Numbered from the stretch's first letter, positions 51,201-62,581 are shown. The stretch is 64,000 nucleotides of DNA from Strongyloides papillosus (GCA_005656395.1 SRSI01000013.1:1488001-1552000), one strand, 5' to 3'. Notes: generated from the sequence alone by a model not told the origin. Numbers and translations are program-made.

Positions 51201-54200
51201 TTATACAATTAGATAGTTTTACAATAGATTATATGCCTGAACCAGATCCGGAATTATACAATCAAGGTGGTAAATATTTTTTTACAGCAATAAAAGAGGG
51301 TGATGAATTAAAATTTGCTACTGATGATGAAAATGATAGACATTTATGGGTTCAGGCATTATATAGAGCAACAGGACAAGCATATAAACCTGTACCACCT
51401 AAACAATCATCAACAAACCTATCTAAAGCTCAAGGATTTGCTGATAAAGCATCTAAACATGGTATTGATGAACAAATATTATGTGATCCAGTTTCATTAA
51501 ATCATGATCATAGTTTTGCTAAAATACAAAGTGCTAGTTTAGAATATCGATTAAATGAACCAATATGTTCATTAGGATGGTTTTCACCAGGACAAGTATT
51601 TGTATTAGATGAATATTGTGCAAGGTATATGGTTAGAGGATGTTTCAGGCATGTAAGTCTTCTCGAAGAGTTACTTAAAAAAGCAGATGAGGGACATTTA
51701 ATTGATCCTACCTTAATACATTATTCATTTGCATTTTGCGCATCGCACGTTCATGGTAATCGTCCAGATGGTGTTGGAACAGTAACATTAGAAGAGAAAG
51801 AAAAATTTCAGGAGGTTAAGGAGAAGTTACGGGCGTTGTTGGAGAAACAAATTACGAATTTTAGATATTGTTTTCCATTTGGTAGACCAGAAGGTGCATT
51901 AAAAGGAACATTATCATTATTAGAACGAGTTTTGATGAAAGATGTTGTATCACCAGTTCCTCCAGAGGAGGTTAGAGCTGTTATTAAAGAATGTTTAGAA
52001 AATGCTGCATTAGTAAATTATTCTAGAATATGTAATGAGGCTAAAATTGAACAAAGAATGGGTGAGGATGTTACAGCACAACAACGTATAGAGGATTTAA
52101 TTAGAGTAACAGAATTTTGTATAGATTTATTAAAAGAAAATGAAGAACATCATGGAGAGGTAGGTTTAATAGTAATAAAAAATATAAGCTTGAAGTAGTT
52201 TATAAAATAGAGTAATACACAGTTTAGATATAAAGTTTTATAGTATTATTTTAAGAAAGCATAAAAATAATATATCCGCTGAAAATGAGTTAGGGGAGTA
52301 TTTTTTATATAAAGAAAAATTTTATCTAAGAAGAATATTAGAAAATTACATTTATGTAAAAATAAAAATTTCGAGTTGTAAAACATATATTAAAATGTAA
52401 AAAAGAAATGAAAATATATACTAAAATTGTTATCAATAATTTATATATAATAGTAAATTGCACTCCTATTTTTTGGTATAATTTAATATTATAAAAATGT
52501 ACAAAATATACTCTTTTTAACAAAATTTTAAAGTTAAAAATGTATATTTTCTTAACTTTTATTTTTATATATATCTACTTCATTAACAATATTTAAAGTT
52601 AGTAGTATATTAAAAAATGAAATTTTTATTTTCTTTCTGTTATATAAAAGTTTATTCATATTGTTATATAATATTAACTATCTTTTTATTTTAACAATCT
52701 TTTTTTTCTTTTCTAGCAACTTCGAAGTGTAAGTAATAAATGTTGTTTGAAGATATTAATATATATATTTAGTAACTATATTTATTTAAAAAGTTTATGC
52801 ATTAAAATTTTCCTTGCTTAAATACTATTAGTAATTATTAATGAGTTGTATATAATATTTGTTTGTAAATTTTTTGTTAACTAATTTTTCTAATGAATAT
52901 TGTATGTACTTTTTTAGTTAAAACTTTTTTGTCTTGGTATTTTAAAAATAATAACTTTAGTATAATATATATTTAAAAATAGAATAGTTTTTAAAATTGG
53001 GTGAAAATGTAAACGTGCTTTTAAGGAGGCACATTATGTGATAATATTTAGCTGTAATATTTGATTGAAATTTTTTGCAGTTTTTTGAATGTCTTTTATG
53101 AAAGATAATTTAAAAGTTATTATAATTTTAATGAATTTTTAGGCTTTTGCATGGTTTAGTGACCTTCTTTCCCACCATTCAGAAGTTTTTTGGTCTTTCT
53201 ATTCGGTTGATCTTGATGCAGCATTAAGTGTTCAACCTCCAGATTCATGGGATGCCTTTCCTTTATTTCAACTACTTAATGATTTCCTTTGTTCTGAACG
53301 TAAATTTAAAATATTTCTAATAAGTTTTATAAAAAAAATTTTTAGCTTCATTAAAAAATGGAGTTTTTCATTCAAAATTAATTAATCAGTTTCAACCAAA
53401 AGTTACAAGGTATATTACTTTGATGCAAAATTCAATAACACAATCAATAGAAAAAGGATTTGGTAAGGAAAAATGGGAACCAAGAAAAGATGGATGTAGT
53501 ACATCGGAAGATATCTATTGGAAATTGGATGCTCTCCAAGGATTCGTTCATGATCTTCATTGGCCAGAGGAACAATTTAATAAACTTTTATTTGAAAAGA
53601 TGAAAAATATTTCATCAGAGATGATAAATGATGTAGCATCAAGTACATTTATTTGTTTTGAAGGTTATATGGCAAGAGCAAAAAAATCTACCGATTATAT
53701 ACTCCCAAGTGAAGTATGTGTTATGTTAAATGTAATATTTAGTTCCAAATCTAGAGCAATAAAATTAAGAATTGATGCATGCGAGCATAAGTATGAATCA
53801 AGGATAGATGAAACACTAGATAAAATGTTAAATGATATGGAATCATGTATAAGAGAAAAATTATTATCAGTATTGGATTATGTACTTTCACGACTTGGTA
53901 GATATGATGAAGGTAACCCAATTGGTGCTATATTATCAATTGCTCCGAAACCAAATGTATTATTTAATAAGATGAAAAATTTAGTTGGTGACCAAGGAAT
54001 TGTTCATAATTTAACAGGATCAAATCAAGGCGGAAGTAATAACGGACCAGCTAATGGAAATGTTAAACAACCTGCTAGTCAGCAACAAAATTCAATACAT
54101 CTTGGACATTCTTATGTTACTTTTATGAGAGGTTCAACAGAAGTACTAAGGCAAATAGTTACAGATGAAGTATGGGTAAATAATTTATTTGAAAGGTGGT

Positions 54201-54614
54201 ATGATGGGCAAATGAAAATGATAAACGATTGGTTAACTGAGAGGTTACAATCATCATTATCTCAATATCAATTAACTTGCTTAACTCATATTATGAAGGT
54301 AAATATTTTTTGTTAAAGAAACAAAATTGATAATTAATTATTTTTAGAAGGTATATTCAGATTTTGAGTTGCATGGTATAGATGATGAATGTTTAAATAG
54401 TAAGGTTTATCAATCAATACAAAGACGATTAACATTAGAAGAAACAAATTGTGCATTAACCGAAACTTCTTCCGGTAGTGGATTAGGAGGATCTTCAGGC
54501 GGTTCATCTTTACCAGGATATTTTGGAAATTTAAGTAATGCTAGTCAGGCTGTGAGTAACGTATCTAGTATGGTTGAAGGAGCTGGAGCTAAAGTATTTT
54601 CACTTTTTAAATAA
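48201..54614 (+). CDS. unc-31: UNC-31 / CAPS, calcium-dependent secretion activator
   Basis: Primes dense-core vesicles for neuropeptide and hormone release. Exons 48201-48269, 48320-49185, 49323-49715, 50596-52159, 53143-53299, 53346-54298 and 54348-54614 join in phase to 1422 residues (vertebrate CAPS is about 1350). It begins [13 protein letters not shown], resembling the acidic CAPS N-terminus. Order: acidic/Ser-rich tail; the conserved [26 protein letters not shown] block; a C2-like region (about 465-580) with [20 protein letters not shown]; a PH domain (about 598-711); then the MUN/MHD region with [53 protein letters not shown] and [20 protein letters not shown]. The end is Gly/Ser-rich and low in conservation. 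Introns range from 46-50 bp to 983 bp. A possible 12-nt exon between exons 4 and 5 would add four residues. The gene looks intact. Confidence 0.97.
50091..50413 (-). pseudogene. Coding-like fragment on the opposite strand inside unc-31 intron 3
   Basis: The 880-bp intron 49716-50595 contains, on the minus strand, a 75-codon open frame (50318-50091, stop TGA) of very basic, non-repetitive composition ([18 protein letters not shown]..., then ...[17 protein letters not shown]). Just upstream is a 24-codon open piece (about 50413-50340) beginning after a CTAG acceptor and reading GT|TTG ATT AAA..., with similar character ([17 protein letters not shown]). Neither has an ATG, and an intron joining them would be only about 33 nt, so the locus looks like a decayed copy or part of a nested gene. 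The protein resembles small basic nucleolar or ribosome-related factors in composition only; I cannot name it. It could also be a chance frame, although the sequence is richer in GC than the rest of the intron. Confidence 0.35.
52717..52728 (+). other. unc-31: Candidate 12-nt microexon of unc-31 (encodes QLRS)
   Basis: Within the 983-bp intron between exons 4 and 5, CAACTTCGAAGT is preceded by a long pyrimidine tract ending TTTTCTAG and followed by GTAAGTAA, an ideal donor. Both flanking introns are phase 0, so inclusion keeps the frame and inserts Gln-Leu-Arg-Ser between NEEHHGE and AFAWFSDL in the conserved MUN region. The site strength is far above background in this AT-rich DNA. It is not visible to ordinary gene finders because of its size. 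Use could be alternative and tissue-specific (inference). Confidence 0.6.
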
Positions 54615-56184
54615 TAATTTTTTTTAAAAATAATTTTGATTCTCTAAAAATTTAGCTTTTTTGTATTTTATTTATTTTAAGTATTTTTCAAGCAGATGAT
54701 AAAAATATTAATTTTTAAATAGTGTGTCTACAATCTTTAAAATATTGGTTTTAGATTTTAATTATATTTATTATATCCATGTTATGAGACTTTTTTATCT
54801 GAATTCTAATATATAAATAATATTTAGAAATGTGTTCTTTTACAACATTTGACTAAGCAAATAAAAAAAATAGTAAATAATGATAATTAAATCATTCATA
54901 CAAATATATAATTATAGTTTTCTTAATAAAACATCAAAGTTATGGACTATAAAATTTCAAGAATGTTTTGAAGAAATTACAAGTTATGTTCCTAAAAATA
55001 ATTGATCTTTTTATGGAAAAATACAAAAATAATGACTAATAACTTGAGAATTTATAAACCTACCAGTAATCAAAAAAAATAAATGGTTGCTTTTTAAAAT
55101 CTTTATATTATAAAAACAGGAATACTATTTAGAAGAATATGAATAATATCATAGTGATCATAAGTTTCAAAAACACCATTTTATGCTTTTTGACTACATA
55201 AACGTTTACGTTTGAAAAAGTATGTTGAAAAATAAATGAAAGTTATTTTTAGAAGGAAAAAAACCTTATAGTAGATGAGTATTATTTCTTTAATATTTCC
55301 TAAAGTACATTTTGTTATTTTTAATAATAATAGCAAAGAAACTTTATAAGGAAATATTAAATGTAGATTTTGATGGTTAGGTTATTCTTAAGCTTATCAC
55401 ATCATGTTGAATAATTAATAATTTTAAAAAAGGTTTTGACTGTATGACAACTCTCTACTGCATAGTAAAATGATTCATATGTACCTATCTTTTTATTTGA
55501 TTTTTTTCAAATTGAAAAATCCGATCGTATTATACAAATTATGTGTAATGACATTTAAACAATGTATTTTCCTTTTATGACATCACAGTGATCAAAAATG
55601 AAACCAAACTTAATGTTGTTAGAAAGTTTATCTCAAATGTGAAATATTTCTTTATTAAATCATTTTTTAAACATGTTTTTCTGTTTTCATAGAAATTAGC
55701 ATTCTTTTATAAAATTTTTTTATGATAAATTTTTTAAGTAAACTTAAAAAATGCGTTTTATTAAACATTGAATAAAATAACTTAAGAGAGATATTATAAA
55801 TTACATTTGTGTAATTATTTGTTTTATTAAATGTAAAAATATTCAATAAGAGACGAAAAATATTTTTTATTTAAATTAGTAACCAATTACAAAAATTTTT
55901 CTAAAAATATTTAAGATTTTTATTAATTTTTCAATTGTCGAAGTGCATAAAATTTCTGAAATCAATTTTTTTTTTATATTTATAAACATGATTATACATA
56001 AAAATTACAATTAATTGAATTTTTTTCCGGATAACGGTTGTTTTAACAACCGTTTTACAACTACAACTCTTCTTTAATTCAATTTTAGCTACTTTTTGCA
56101 ACTTCAGTTGTGCTTTTGGTTACAATTCAAATATTTATTTTACCGTCGGATGTGTTTTGACTATTTTTTTTGTAAGTTTAGTAA
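54615..56184. other. Intergenic downstream of unc-31
   Basis: About 1.6 kb of AT-rich DNA with no coding-like frame. It contains the perfect hairpin at 56033-56054 listed separately. No RNA gene recognised. Confidence 0.5.
56033..56054. repeat. Perfect 10-bp hairpin
   Basis: AACGGTTGTT, a 2-nt loop, and AACAACCGTT. The stem is perfect and includes GC pairs, unlike most chance palindromes in this DNA. It lies about 130 bp beyond the stop of the pseudogene at 56185-56613. It could be a transcription or 3'-end element, a remnant of a small inverted-repeat element, or a paired Myb-type site (AACNG cores on both strands). Confidence 0.5.
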
Positions 56185-56613
56185 TTAGTTGGTCCATATT
56201 TTATAAACTTTGGCTATCTTTAGGATTATACTTTTCAACGTACAATCTTCTACTTCTATCACCGTGTAAATGTAAGGCTTGTAATACATCATTGATGCAT
56301 GTTGAGGTCCAATGACACCTACATCTTTTTTCAAGATAAGTGAATAACGTTTCCTACATGTACTGACAGCGACAATTACTCTCTATTGATCCTTACTATC
56401 ACATGTTGCAAAATCAACTTTCTCTATTCTTACAAAATGGTAAGTTTTTTCTTGCATTGTGGCCCACACATTTGTAGCATCTTTAGCAATAGTAGATGGC
56501 ATAGGACTAAGTCCTCTAAATGGTTTCCAGTTTATATTTTGATTCGTTTAATCTCCTTTTACGGCTATTGCAATAGCAATACAAAAAATAAGGAAAGCGA
56601 ATAAATATTTCAT
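56185..56613 (-). pseudogene. Small secreted-protein pseudogene (two in-frame stops)
   Basis: On the minus strand, the ATG at 56613 begins a clear signal peptide (MKYLFAFLIFCIAIAIAVKGD), and the same reading frame runs 142 codons to a TAA at 56187-56185. It is interrupted only by TAA at codon 22, right after the signal peptide, and TAG at codon 77. No frameshift is needed. The mature part has about three cysteines and a pattern VRIEKVDFATCDSKDQ...VIVAVSTC that loosely recalls cystatin-like folds (KV..A..Q then a Cys-ending strand), but there is no QxVxG core, so the family is uncertain. GC content is above the surroundings, as expected for former coding sequence. Likely a recent loss, or a gene still intact in other strains. 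The start and end are clear; function is unknown. Confidence 0.6.
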
Positions 56614-57737
56614 CTTTATGTTTGATTAAAATGCTAAGTTTCTAACTTTATATTCTTTAAGGAAAAAAAAATTAGTCATTTTTGTATAAGAATATTTCAA
56701 ACATTTGTAAAGATTTCTTTATTTTTTGGTGATAACTTATTAATGTTAATGTAATTTCGAAACATTATAATATAATTACAGTTTTGGTATAATATGCTTT
56801 GATGAAAAAAGTTACTGAAATACAAGAAACAATGTTTGTTAATAGCAATTAATTTTATTAGTTTCAATTATAAATACATTTTGATTTATATTTATGATGA
56901 ATATTCATTCTATAATTCTTTTTCCCAAATATTGAAATTGATAAGGCTCATTATTTTTAATAAAACGGATTTTGCAAACAAAATAAATAAAGGTACTTAA
57001 AAAATTAATAAAATGAAATGAAATTATATATATTAATATTTTATCTAATTCTAAAAAATATGTTATTTAAAAATTGGTGATACATATCAAAAAATGTAAA
57101 AACATAATTTTTGCTTAGATCTAAAAGGTTTTCAAAAAGTATTATAATAGTGATGAATTTGAAGAACTTCCCACATTTCTATTTTATTTTAAAAGTTTAA
57201 TTTTCATATTGTAGTGACTATTTTAGAAAGTTAATATAACCTACATATAATAAATTATAGTAACCATTTAATTTTGTTGGAAAATTACTGTCCTTTTATA
57301 CAGTTATTATCATGAATTAAAAATATAGTAAAATATTCAAAATTCATCATATGTTAAGAGATTGAATTAAAAAATAAGGATAATATTTTAATTGTACTTT
57401 CAATTAAAATTATTTGATAAAGCAAATTCTTATTTTTCTACTAAGATGGTTTACAAAAATATTAATTTGTGGTACTTATTAATCTAATAAACAATTATCA
57501 TATACGCGTTTGAAGTTTGCTTGAATAATATTATTTACAATTTAGGTACTGTAGTAAATTCTCAAACAAAATATACAGAATGAACAGAAAATACTAAATA
57601 ATATTAATAATGAAGAAAGGTATTATAATTCAACAATATAACATATTTTTTGCCTGCATTGTTATATTGAATTATACTTACATTAATTAACAAACAAATA
57701 ATTTCAATAAATAACTTTACAATGAGTTTAATGGCAG
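56614..57737. other. Intergenic, AT-rich
   Basis: About 1.1 kb between the two pseudogenes. No open frame, repeat or RNA gene could be supported. Confidence 0.5.
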
Positions 57738-58138
57738 ATTTTTACAGCCTTAAAAAAAATTTTTTATCGTATTTCTTAGTTTACCACTAAAATTTAATTA
57801 AGATATAAATGTAAATAATATGTACCTATCTTGAGTATATAAGAAAATAAAAATCTGCGATGGATATTAAATTAAATGCCAAAATATAAATAAAATATGG
57901 TTTTGGAGCAAGTAAATTAATTGCACCTTGTGCAAGAACGACTTTATAAATATAAAAGGTTTCAACACATATCAAAGTTTTAAGATAAAATTTGAATACC
58001 TAATATAAAATAATCCTGTTTTGTAAATAACACTAAATTGTTTTTGTTCTTCTAATCTAAAAATTGCTTTACATTAAAGATGCATGATGTAATTGAAATC
58101 ATTTCAAATAAACAGATTGTATAAAACACTTGACAATA

Positions 58139-58169
58139 TTAGGTGGTGCAAAAGTCCTGTCGTTTTTTT
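58139..58169. repeat. Left terminal inverted repeat of the mariner element
   Basis: This 31-bp end starts TTAGGTGGTGCAAAAG and ends in a T run. It lacks one base compared with the right repeat, which suggests decay since insertion. Confidence 0.88.
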
Positions 58170-58991
58170 CAATATCACTTTCTATCATCAAAAAAATATG
58201 TTCACAATTGACAAAAAATTAAGTCATTAAAATAGATAGATTGTACCACTTCTTTGCTTTAAAATTTGCACAATAGCAAATTGTTATATCATTTATGCTA
58301 TATTTTCTTCTGCTAAACATGAAGACAGTCAGAAGTCATTTTTGACACTATGTCTTATAAGAGGTTCAACTATGACAAATGATAACTGATGTTTCTAAAA
58401 ATTTATGTTTAGCATTGGGTGGAGATGTAGTAGATGTTGAAACTATGTAAAGTTCGTTCTCAAAGTTTCAAGACAAAGAAATGAATGTTGAAGATGAAGT
58501 ATGCATTTGTAGGGGTTTAGCCCCGAATGAAGATTTTTCGAAGTTCTATTATGTCTAAACTACTGTTAATGATCTCTAATGTAAAATGCTATCTAAATTA
58601 AACAAGAAAATTTTAAAAAAATTACAAAATTCAGAAAATGATAAAGAAGTTGTTCTTCAGTATGACGACATGCATCATTTAAGACTCGAAAAAAACAGTA
58701 TGAGAGAAGCCATGAATTTCTCTCGCACACAACATATTCTCTAGATGTTTCTCTATCTAGTCACTATCTACTCTTATCTTTACATAACTTCTAGGATGGT
58801 ACACACTTCTGTAAAGTTGATAAAGAAATTATTGCTTTTTTAAAACTTTCTTCAAAAAGGTTAAGAAATTCTTCTAATCTGAAATCTGTAAGGTAGCTAC
58901 TAGTTGAAGACAAGTTGTTGATAATAATGGATAGTATATTACAAATTAAGTAATTTTCTTATAAAAATTATAATCTTCTAAAGTTTCGGTT

Positions 58992-59023
58992 AAAAAAACG
59001 GCAGAACTTTTGCACCAACCTAA
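58992..59023. repeat. Right terminal inverted repeat of the mariner element
   Basis: The end reads ...CTTTTGCACCAACCTAA and is the near-complement of the left repeat. It is followed by the TA of the target duplication and then immediately by sequence homologous to the chemoreceptor. Confidence 0.88.
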
Positions 59024-59550
59024 TATATAATGTTAGTTGAAACAAAAGATGGCACGAATAAACCGAAATGACTATTCATTTTGTATGATTTATGGAAAAA
59101 AATAATTTTCAATTCCAATTGATGTTGATAACAAAAGAAAAATTATTAGCACTTTAATCATATTTGATTTTGAATGATAATATTCGTATATTGTTCGACA
59201 CTTAATAGTTACATATATTTATACTTATTGAAAGTGTAAGAAGAAACATAAAAGTTGTTTGTTGTACTGATAAAAAATAAAACAAAGCTGCTGTGTTATC
59301 ATTTCTCTTACGAAACTTAATATTAAATCTCAATTTAGGTCATCTAAAAATACAAGATTAGTTAAAAAAGAATTAGTAGAAGTAATTAATTTACAAACAT
59401 TTATTTCATAAAATTGATTGTTAAAACAAACATTTTTCTTTTTTATTTATTTTATTACCATATATTCTGAATACAAACATTAAAAAATGTTAGTATCTTA
59501 TACATAAATTGTGTAATATCGGTAACAAGTGTTATATTATTTCTTAGTAA

Positions 59551-61463
59551 AAAGTAGATTTAATTAGTAATTTAGAAAAATTTCCAAACGAATTTGCAGA
59601 AATTGTTTATTCTAGAAGTAATATTATTAATTGTATACAAAAATGGAATAATTTTAGTAAACAAGATTGCAATAAAATATAACTTATAAATTATAAACAT
59701 TCAATTGATAATTTAAGATAATGATTATCTTCATATAAATTTACCATTAATTAGCTAATTCAAAAGTTTTTTATATAAAAAATCTTTTTATTAATGAACA
59801 GATATAATCTAGTTTGATTTTTATCATACTAATGTATTTGTTGGTATCAACATTATATTTTGAGTAAACACATTATTATGAGTTTTTAAACTTTGTTAAT
59901 CTCGTTAATTTAATTTCAGACTTACTTTTTATATTCTCAATACATCTTTCGTGGAAATTAAAGTAATTCCTAAAAATTAAATTAACTCAATTTTTTAAAA
60001 AGAAAACATTTGTTATTGTAATAGAAAAATGATTATTTTATAGAAATATATTAATATTTGAGTTAATATTGTTACTATGAGAGAATAATAATAAATTATT
60101 ATGCTTGTTACGTTTTCTAAAATAATTTAAATATAATTAAAATAATTTTTTTTTTAAATTTCTTCGAATAATGGTAATTAAAAAAATTAATATCATTTCT
60201 AGTTCTTTTATTAAACTTTTATTATGAGTTTGTGAATAATATTTATATCGTGTATCCTGTGTTATTTAAACTTTTGTTTTCATAAATTTAATGCGTTAAC
60301 AAATTCATTTTGAAAATCTAATGCACTGCAGGAAATCGCGGTAAAAAAATAATTTTCATATATTGAATTTATAACGGAAATTTATTTAAATATCAAAAAT
60401 CAAATTAAAGATTAATAGGAGTTTATCTTTCAAAGGCTTATTTTAAAATACCGTAATAGCATTAATAAGCATTGAAGACAACCTTTTTTCTTTAATCTTT
60501 TATAAAAATAAAAGCATTTTAAACTTATAAAGGCGAAAAAAATTAGAGAATTTTTTTATATTTGTTAGCCTTTTTAACGTTAAAAATAACTGCTGTTTGT
60601 TGAATGAAAATTTAACAATGTTAACATAAAACCTTAAGTTCATTTCTCATGATATGCGTACAGGAATAGTTCAAATGATTAGTTGAGCACTTTTCTGTAA
60701 TACAAATAATTTCATATGAACAGTAATATTATAGTCAGGGAAATTTTTAAAAAAAATTATATGATATACTCATTACATTCGACTTTGTATTTGATATACA
60801 TACTCTTTCAATTCATCTTTATATCGAAATCAAAGGTATATAGTAAGTAACAGGAGAATTTTATAGTCTACATTGTACAGTTCTAGAATGCATCTTTTAT
60901 TTGCCTTTACATTTACTTGTTTAATTTTATTTATCTCATTGGTTTTTTATTCCTTATTTAAAAAAAGTTTGCTAAAAGGTGTTTATGCTAAAATTTTAGC
61001 ATTGTCTATAAACATTTGATGACTATGAGGAATCATCTTTGATATTTGAATGATTTAATATATAAAAATTTATGCGTAGGTTTTAGATTCATATTTGAAA
61101 TTTTAAATAGCTCAAAAAAGTTCATCACTACTAAATAGAATAGCAGTAGAAACCTACTTTGTTGCGGGATCTGCAACGTACACTTAAGTTTATATGTTTA
61201 GATAGAAAAGCTATAATCATTAATGACTTCAAAAAAGGCTTCTGCTTTATTTCGTACCATTCTTACTTTAAGAATAATTCTCTAAAGAAAATGAATATTG
61301 TGATCACTATAGTCCTCTTAATTATCTACTCTAAAATTATTCTTTCTAACATGAAAGAATGATATTTTGTGGAAATGAATATATTTTGTAAAATATAAGT
61401 CTTCAGAATTTATTTAAATTTAAAATTATCCTAGAAAAACAAAAAATGATATTTTACTTAAAT
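59551..61463. other. Intergenic between receptor pseudogene and fold-back element
   Basis: About 1.9 kb of AT-rich DNA. Two small open pieces, a 43-codon frame with a signal-like start at about 60887-61018 and a 67-codon TTG-initiated frame at 61159-61362, have slightly protein-like content but no family match. They could be remnants of a secreted-protein gene. No gene is called. Confidence 0.4.
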
Positions 61464-62199
61464 CACGTTTTTTGAGTCAGTCGAACATTTTTTAAAAATT
61501 TGATACAACACAAATTTGTAACCCCCCATTTTTATTTTATTAATAAAAAGAGCAACTAAAATAATGTATGTTGGCAGATTTATTCAGTCTGAAACTTTGA
61601 GATACAGGAGCTGCAGTAATACAGGGTCGGAAAAATTTATTTTTACAAGTTTCCGGTAAATAGATTTTTTTTAAAATAAATATTGTTTCTAGGGGTAATT
61701 TTTCATGAAAAAACGAATGAACAAAGTGAAAACATGCATTTTTTTCATTTTTGTACTCATATTCAAAAACATATTGTGTTACACTTTTTATTTTTTATTA
61801 TTTGTTGAATCTAGATGTAAAATTACATGAAAAATCGAATAAGCATAGTGAGAACATGCGCTTCTTTGATTTTTGTACTCAAAAAATGAAAAAACTATAA
61901 AAAAATTTCAAAAGACAATAAAGACGGAAATTTACGTATCCGAAAGTATTCTCATTCGTTTTCTTATAAAGAATTACTCCTAGAAGCAATATTTATTTTT
62001 GAAAAAACTTATTTACCGGGAACTTATAAAAATCAATTTTTCCGACTTTGAGTCACTGTAGTTTCTGTATCTCAAAGTTTCAGGCCGAATGAATTTGCCA
62101 ACATACATTATTTTAGTTGCTCTTTCTATTAATGAAATAAAAATGGGGGGTAAAATTTTCCAGTTGTACCTCTAATGTCTGATTGACTCACAAAACGTG
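61464..62199. mobile_element. Fold-back (long inverted repeat) element, non-autonomous
   Basis: Two arms of roughly 250 bp (61464-61720 and 61952-62199) are near-complements of each other. The outer ends read CACGTTTTTTGAGTCA on the left and, reverse-complemented, CACGTTTTGTGAGTCA on the right. Inside the arms, CCCCCCATTTTTATT, GCAACTAAAATAATGTATGTTGGCA and TCTCAAAG blocks pair across. The middle (about 61721-61951) contains a second, diverged direct copy of the inner arm (about 61684-61770 versus 61802-61893). There is no open frame, so any mobility would need enzymes from elsewhere. A clear target-site duplication could not be fixed; similarity may extend about 10 bp beyond each end. Such long palindromes can also arise by local inverted duplication, but the structured ends favour a mobile element. 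Confidence 0.75.
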
Positions 62200-62581
62200 T
62201 TTTAAATGTTATTTAAATTGTCTTAATTTTTACATAATTCATAGGTTAAATCAAGCACAACTTTAATAAATAATCGGATAATACAAAATTTTTGTAAAGT
62301 TTAAAGTATTTTTCCAAAAATTAGTAACTAAAATCTAAAAAAGATCGGAAAATGTAAACAAAATTTCATAAATTTTTTTATTATTCTTTTCGTTAAATTT
62401 TACAAAACTATTTATAACATACCTTGTAACAATATCTACAATTTTTATTCAATACAAAATCTTCCAAGTGTAAGATAAAATATAGAAATAAAAAATTTTA
62501 AAAAATAGTCAAATTTAAAAATATATAATAACTGTTGATATTCGGCATGATTATCTTCTTTTTATAATATTACAAAAAAAG
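62200..62581. other. Spacer between fold-back element and receptor gene 3' end
   Basis: 382 bp of AT-rich sequence forming the 3' flank of the receptor gene on the minus strand. AATAAA/ATTAAA-like words occur in it. No other feature seen. Confidence 0.45.

Larger units (their letters stand above)
58139..59023 (+). mobile_element. Degenerate mariner (Tc1/mariner) transposon, 885 bp
   Basis: Terminal inverted repeats of about 31 bp begin TTAGGTGGTGCAAAAGT on the left and, reverse-complemented, TTAGGTTGGTGCAAAAGTTC on the right. A TA dinucleotide lies on each side (58137-58138 and 59024-59025), the target duplication expected of mariner. Plus-strand remnants of the transposase are readable across frames: a HTH-region stretch near 58320-58510, the third-aspartate region (LDVSLSSHYLLLSLHNF, near 58735-58795, matching the mariner SPDLxPSDYHLF block), and the C-terminal VVDNNG.YI block near 58912-58940. 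Multiple stops and frameshifts, and a length well under the usual roughly 1.3 kb, show internal deletion and loss of activity. It lies inside the receptor pseudogene. Confidence 0.9.
57738..59550 (-). pseudogene. Chemoreceptor GPCR pseudogene split by a mariner element
   Basis: This region is a diverged copy, in the same orientation, of the intact receptor at 62582-63549. Matching blocks run in order from the last exon (ATCGTATTTCTTAGTT...CCACTAAAA) through the long first exon to the N-terminal end (around 59520-59550). The two halves are 57738-58138 and 59024-59550, separated by the 885-bp mariner inserted at a TA. Damage is extensive: the single splice donor is AG|ATAGGT instead of AG|GTAAGT, there are many frame-breaking differences, and the transmembrane core is interrupted by the insertion. 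It is therefore a dead tandem duplicate. The ends are approximate because similarity fades there. Only the intact copy can be translated with confidence. Confidence 0.85.

Noticed and set aside
60887..61362. Signal-like 43-codon frame and a following 67-codon frame
   Set aside because: They cannot be joined by convincing splice sites and resemble no known family. Possibly a decayed secreted gene, but too weak to list.
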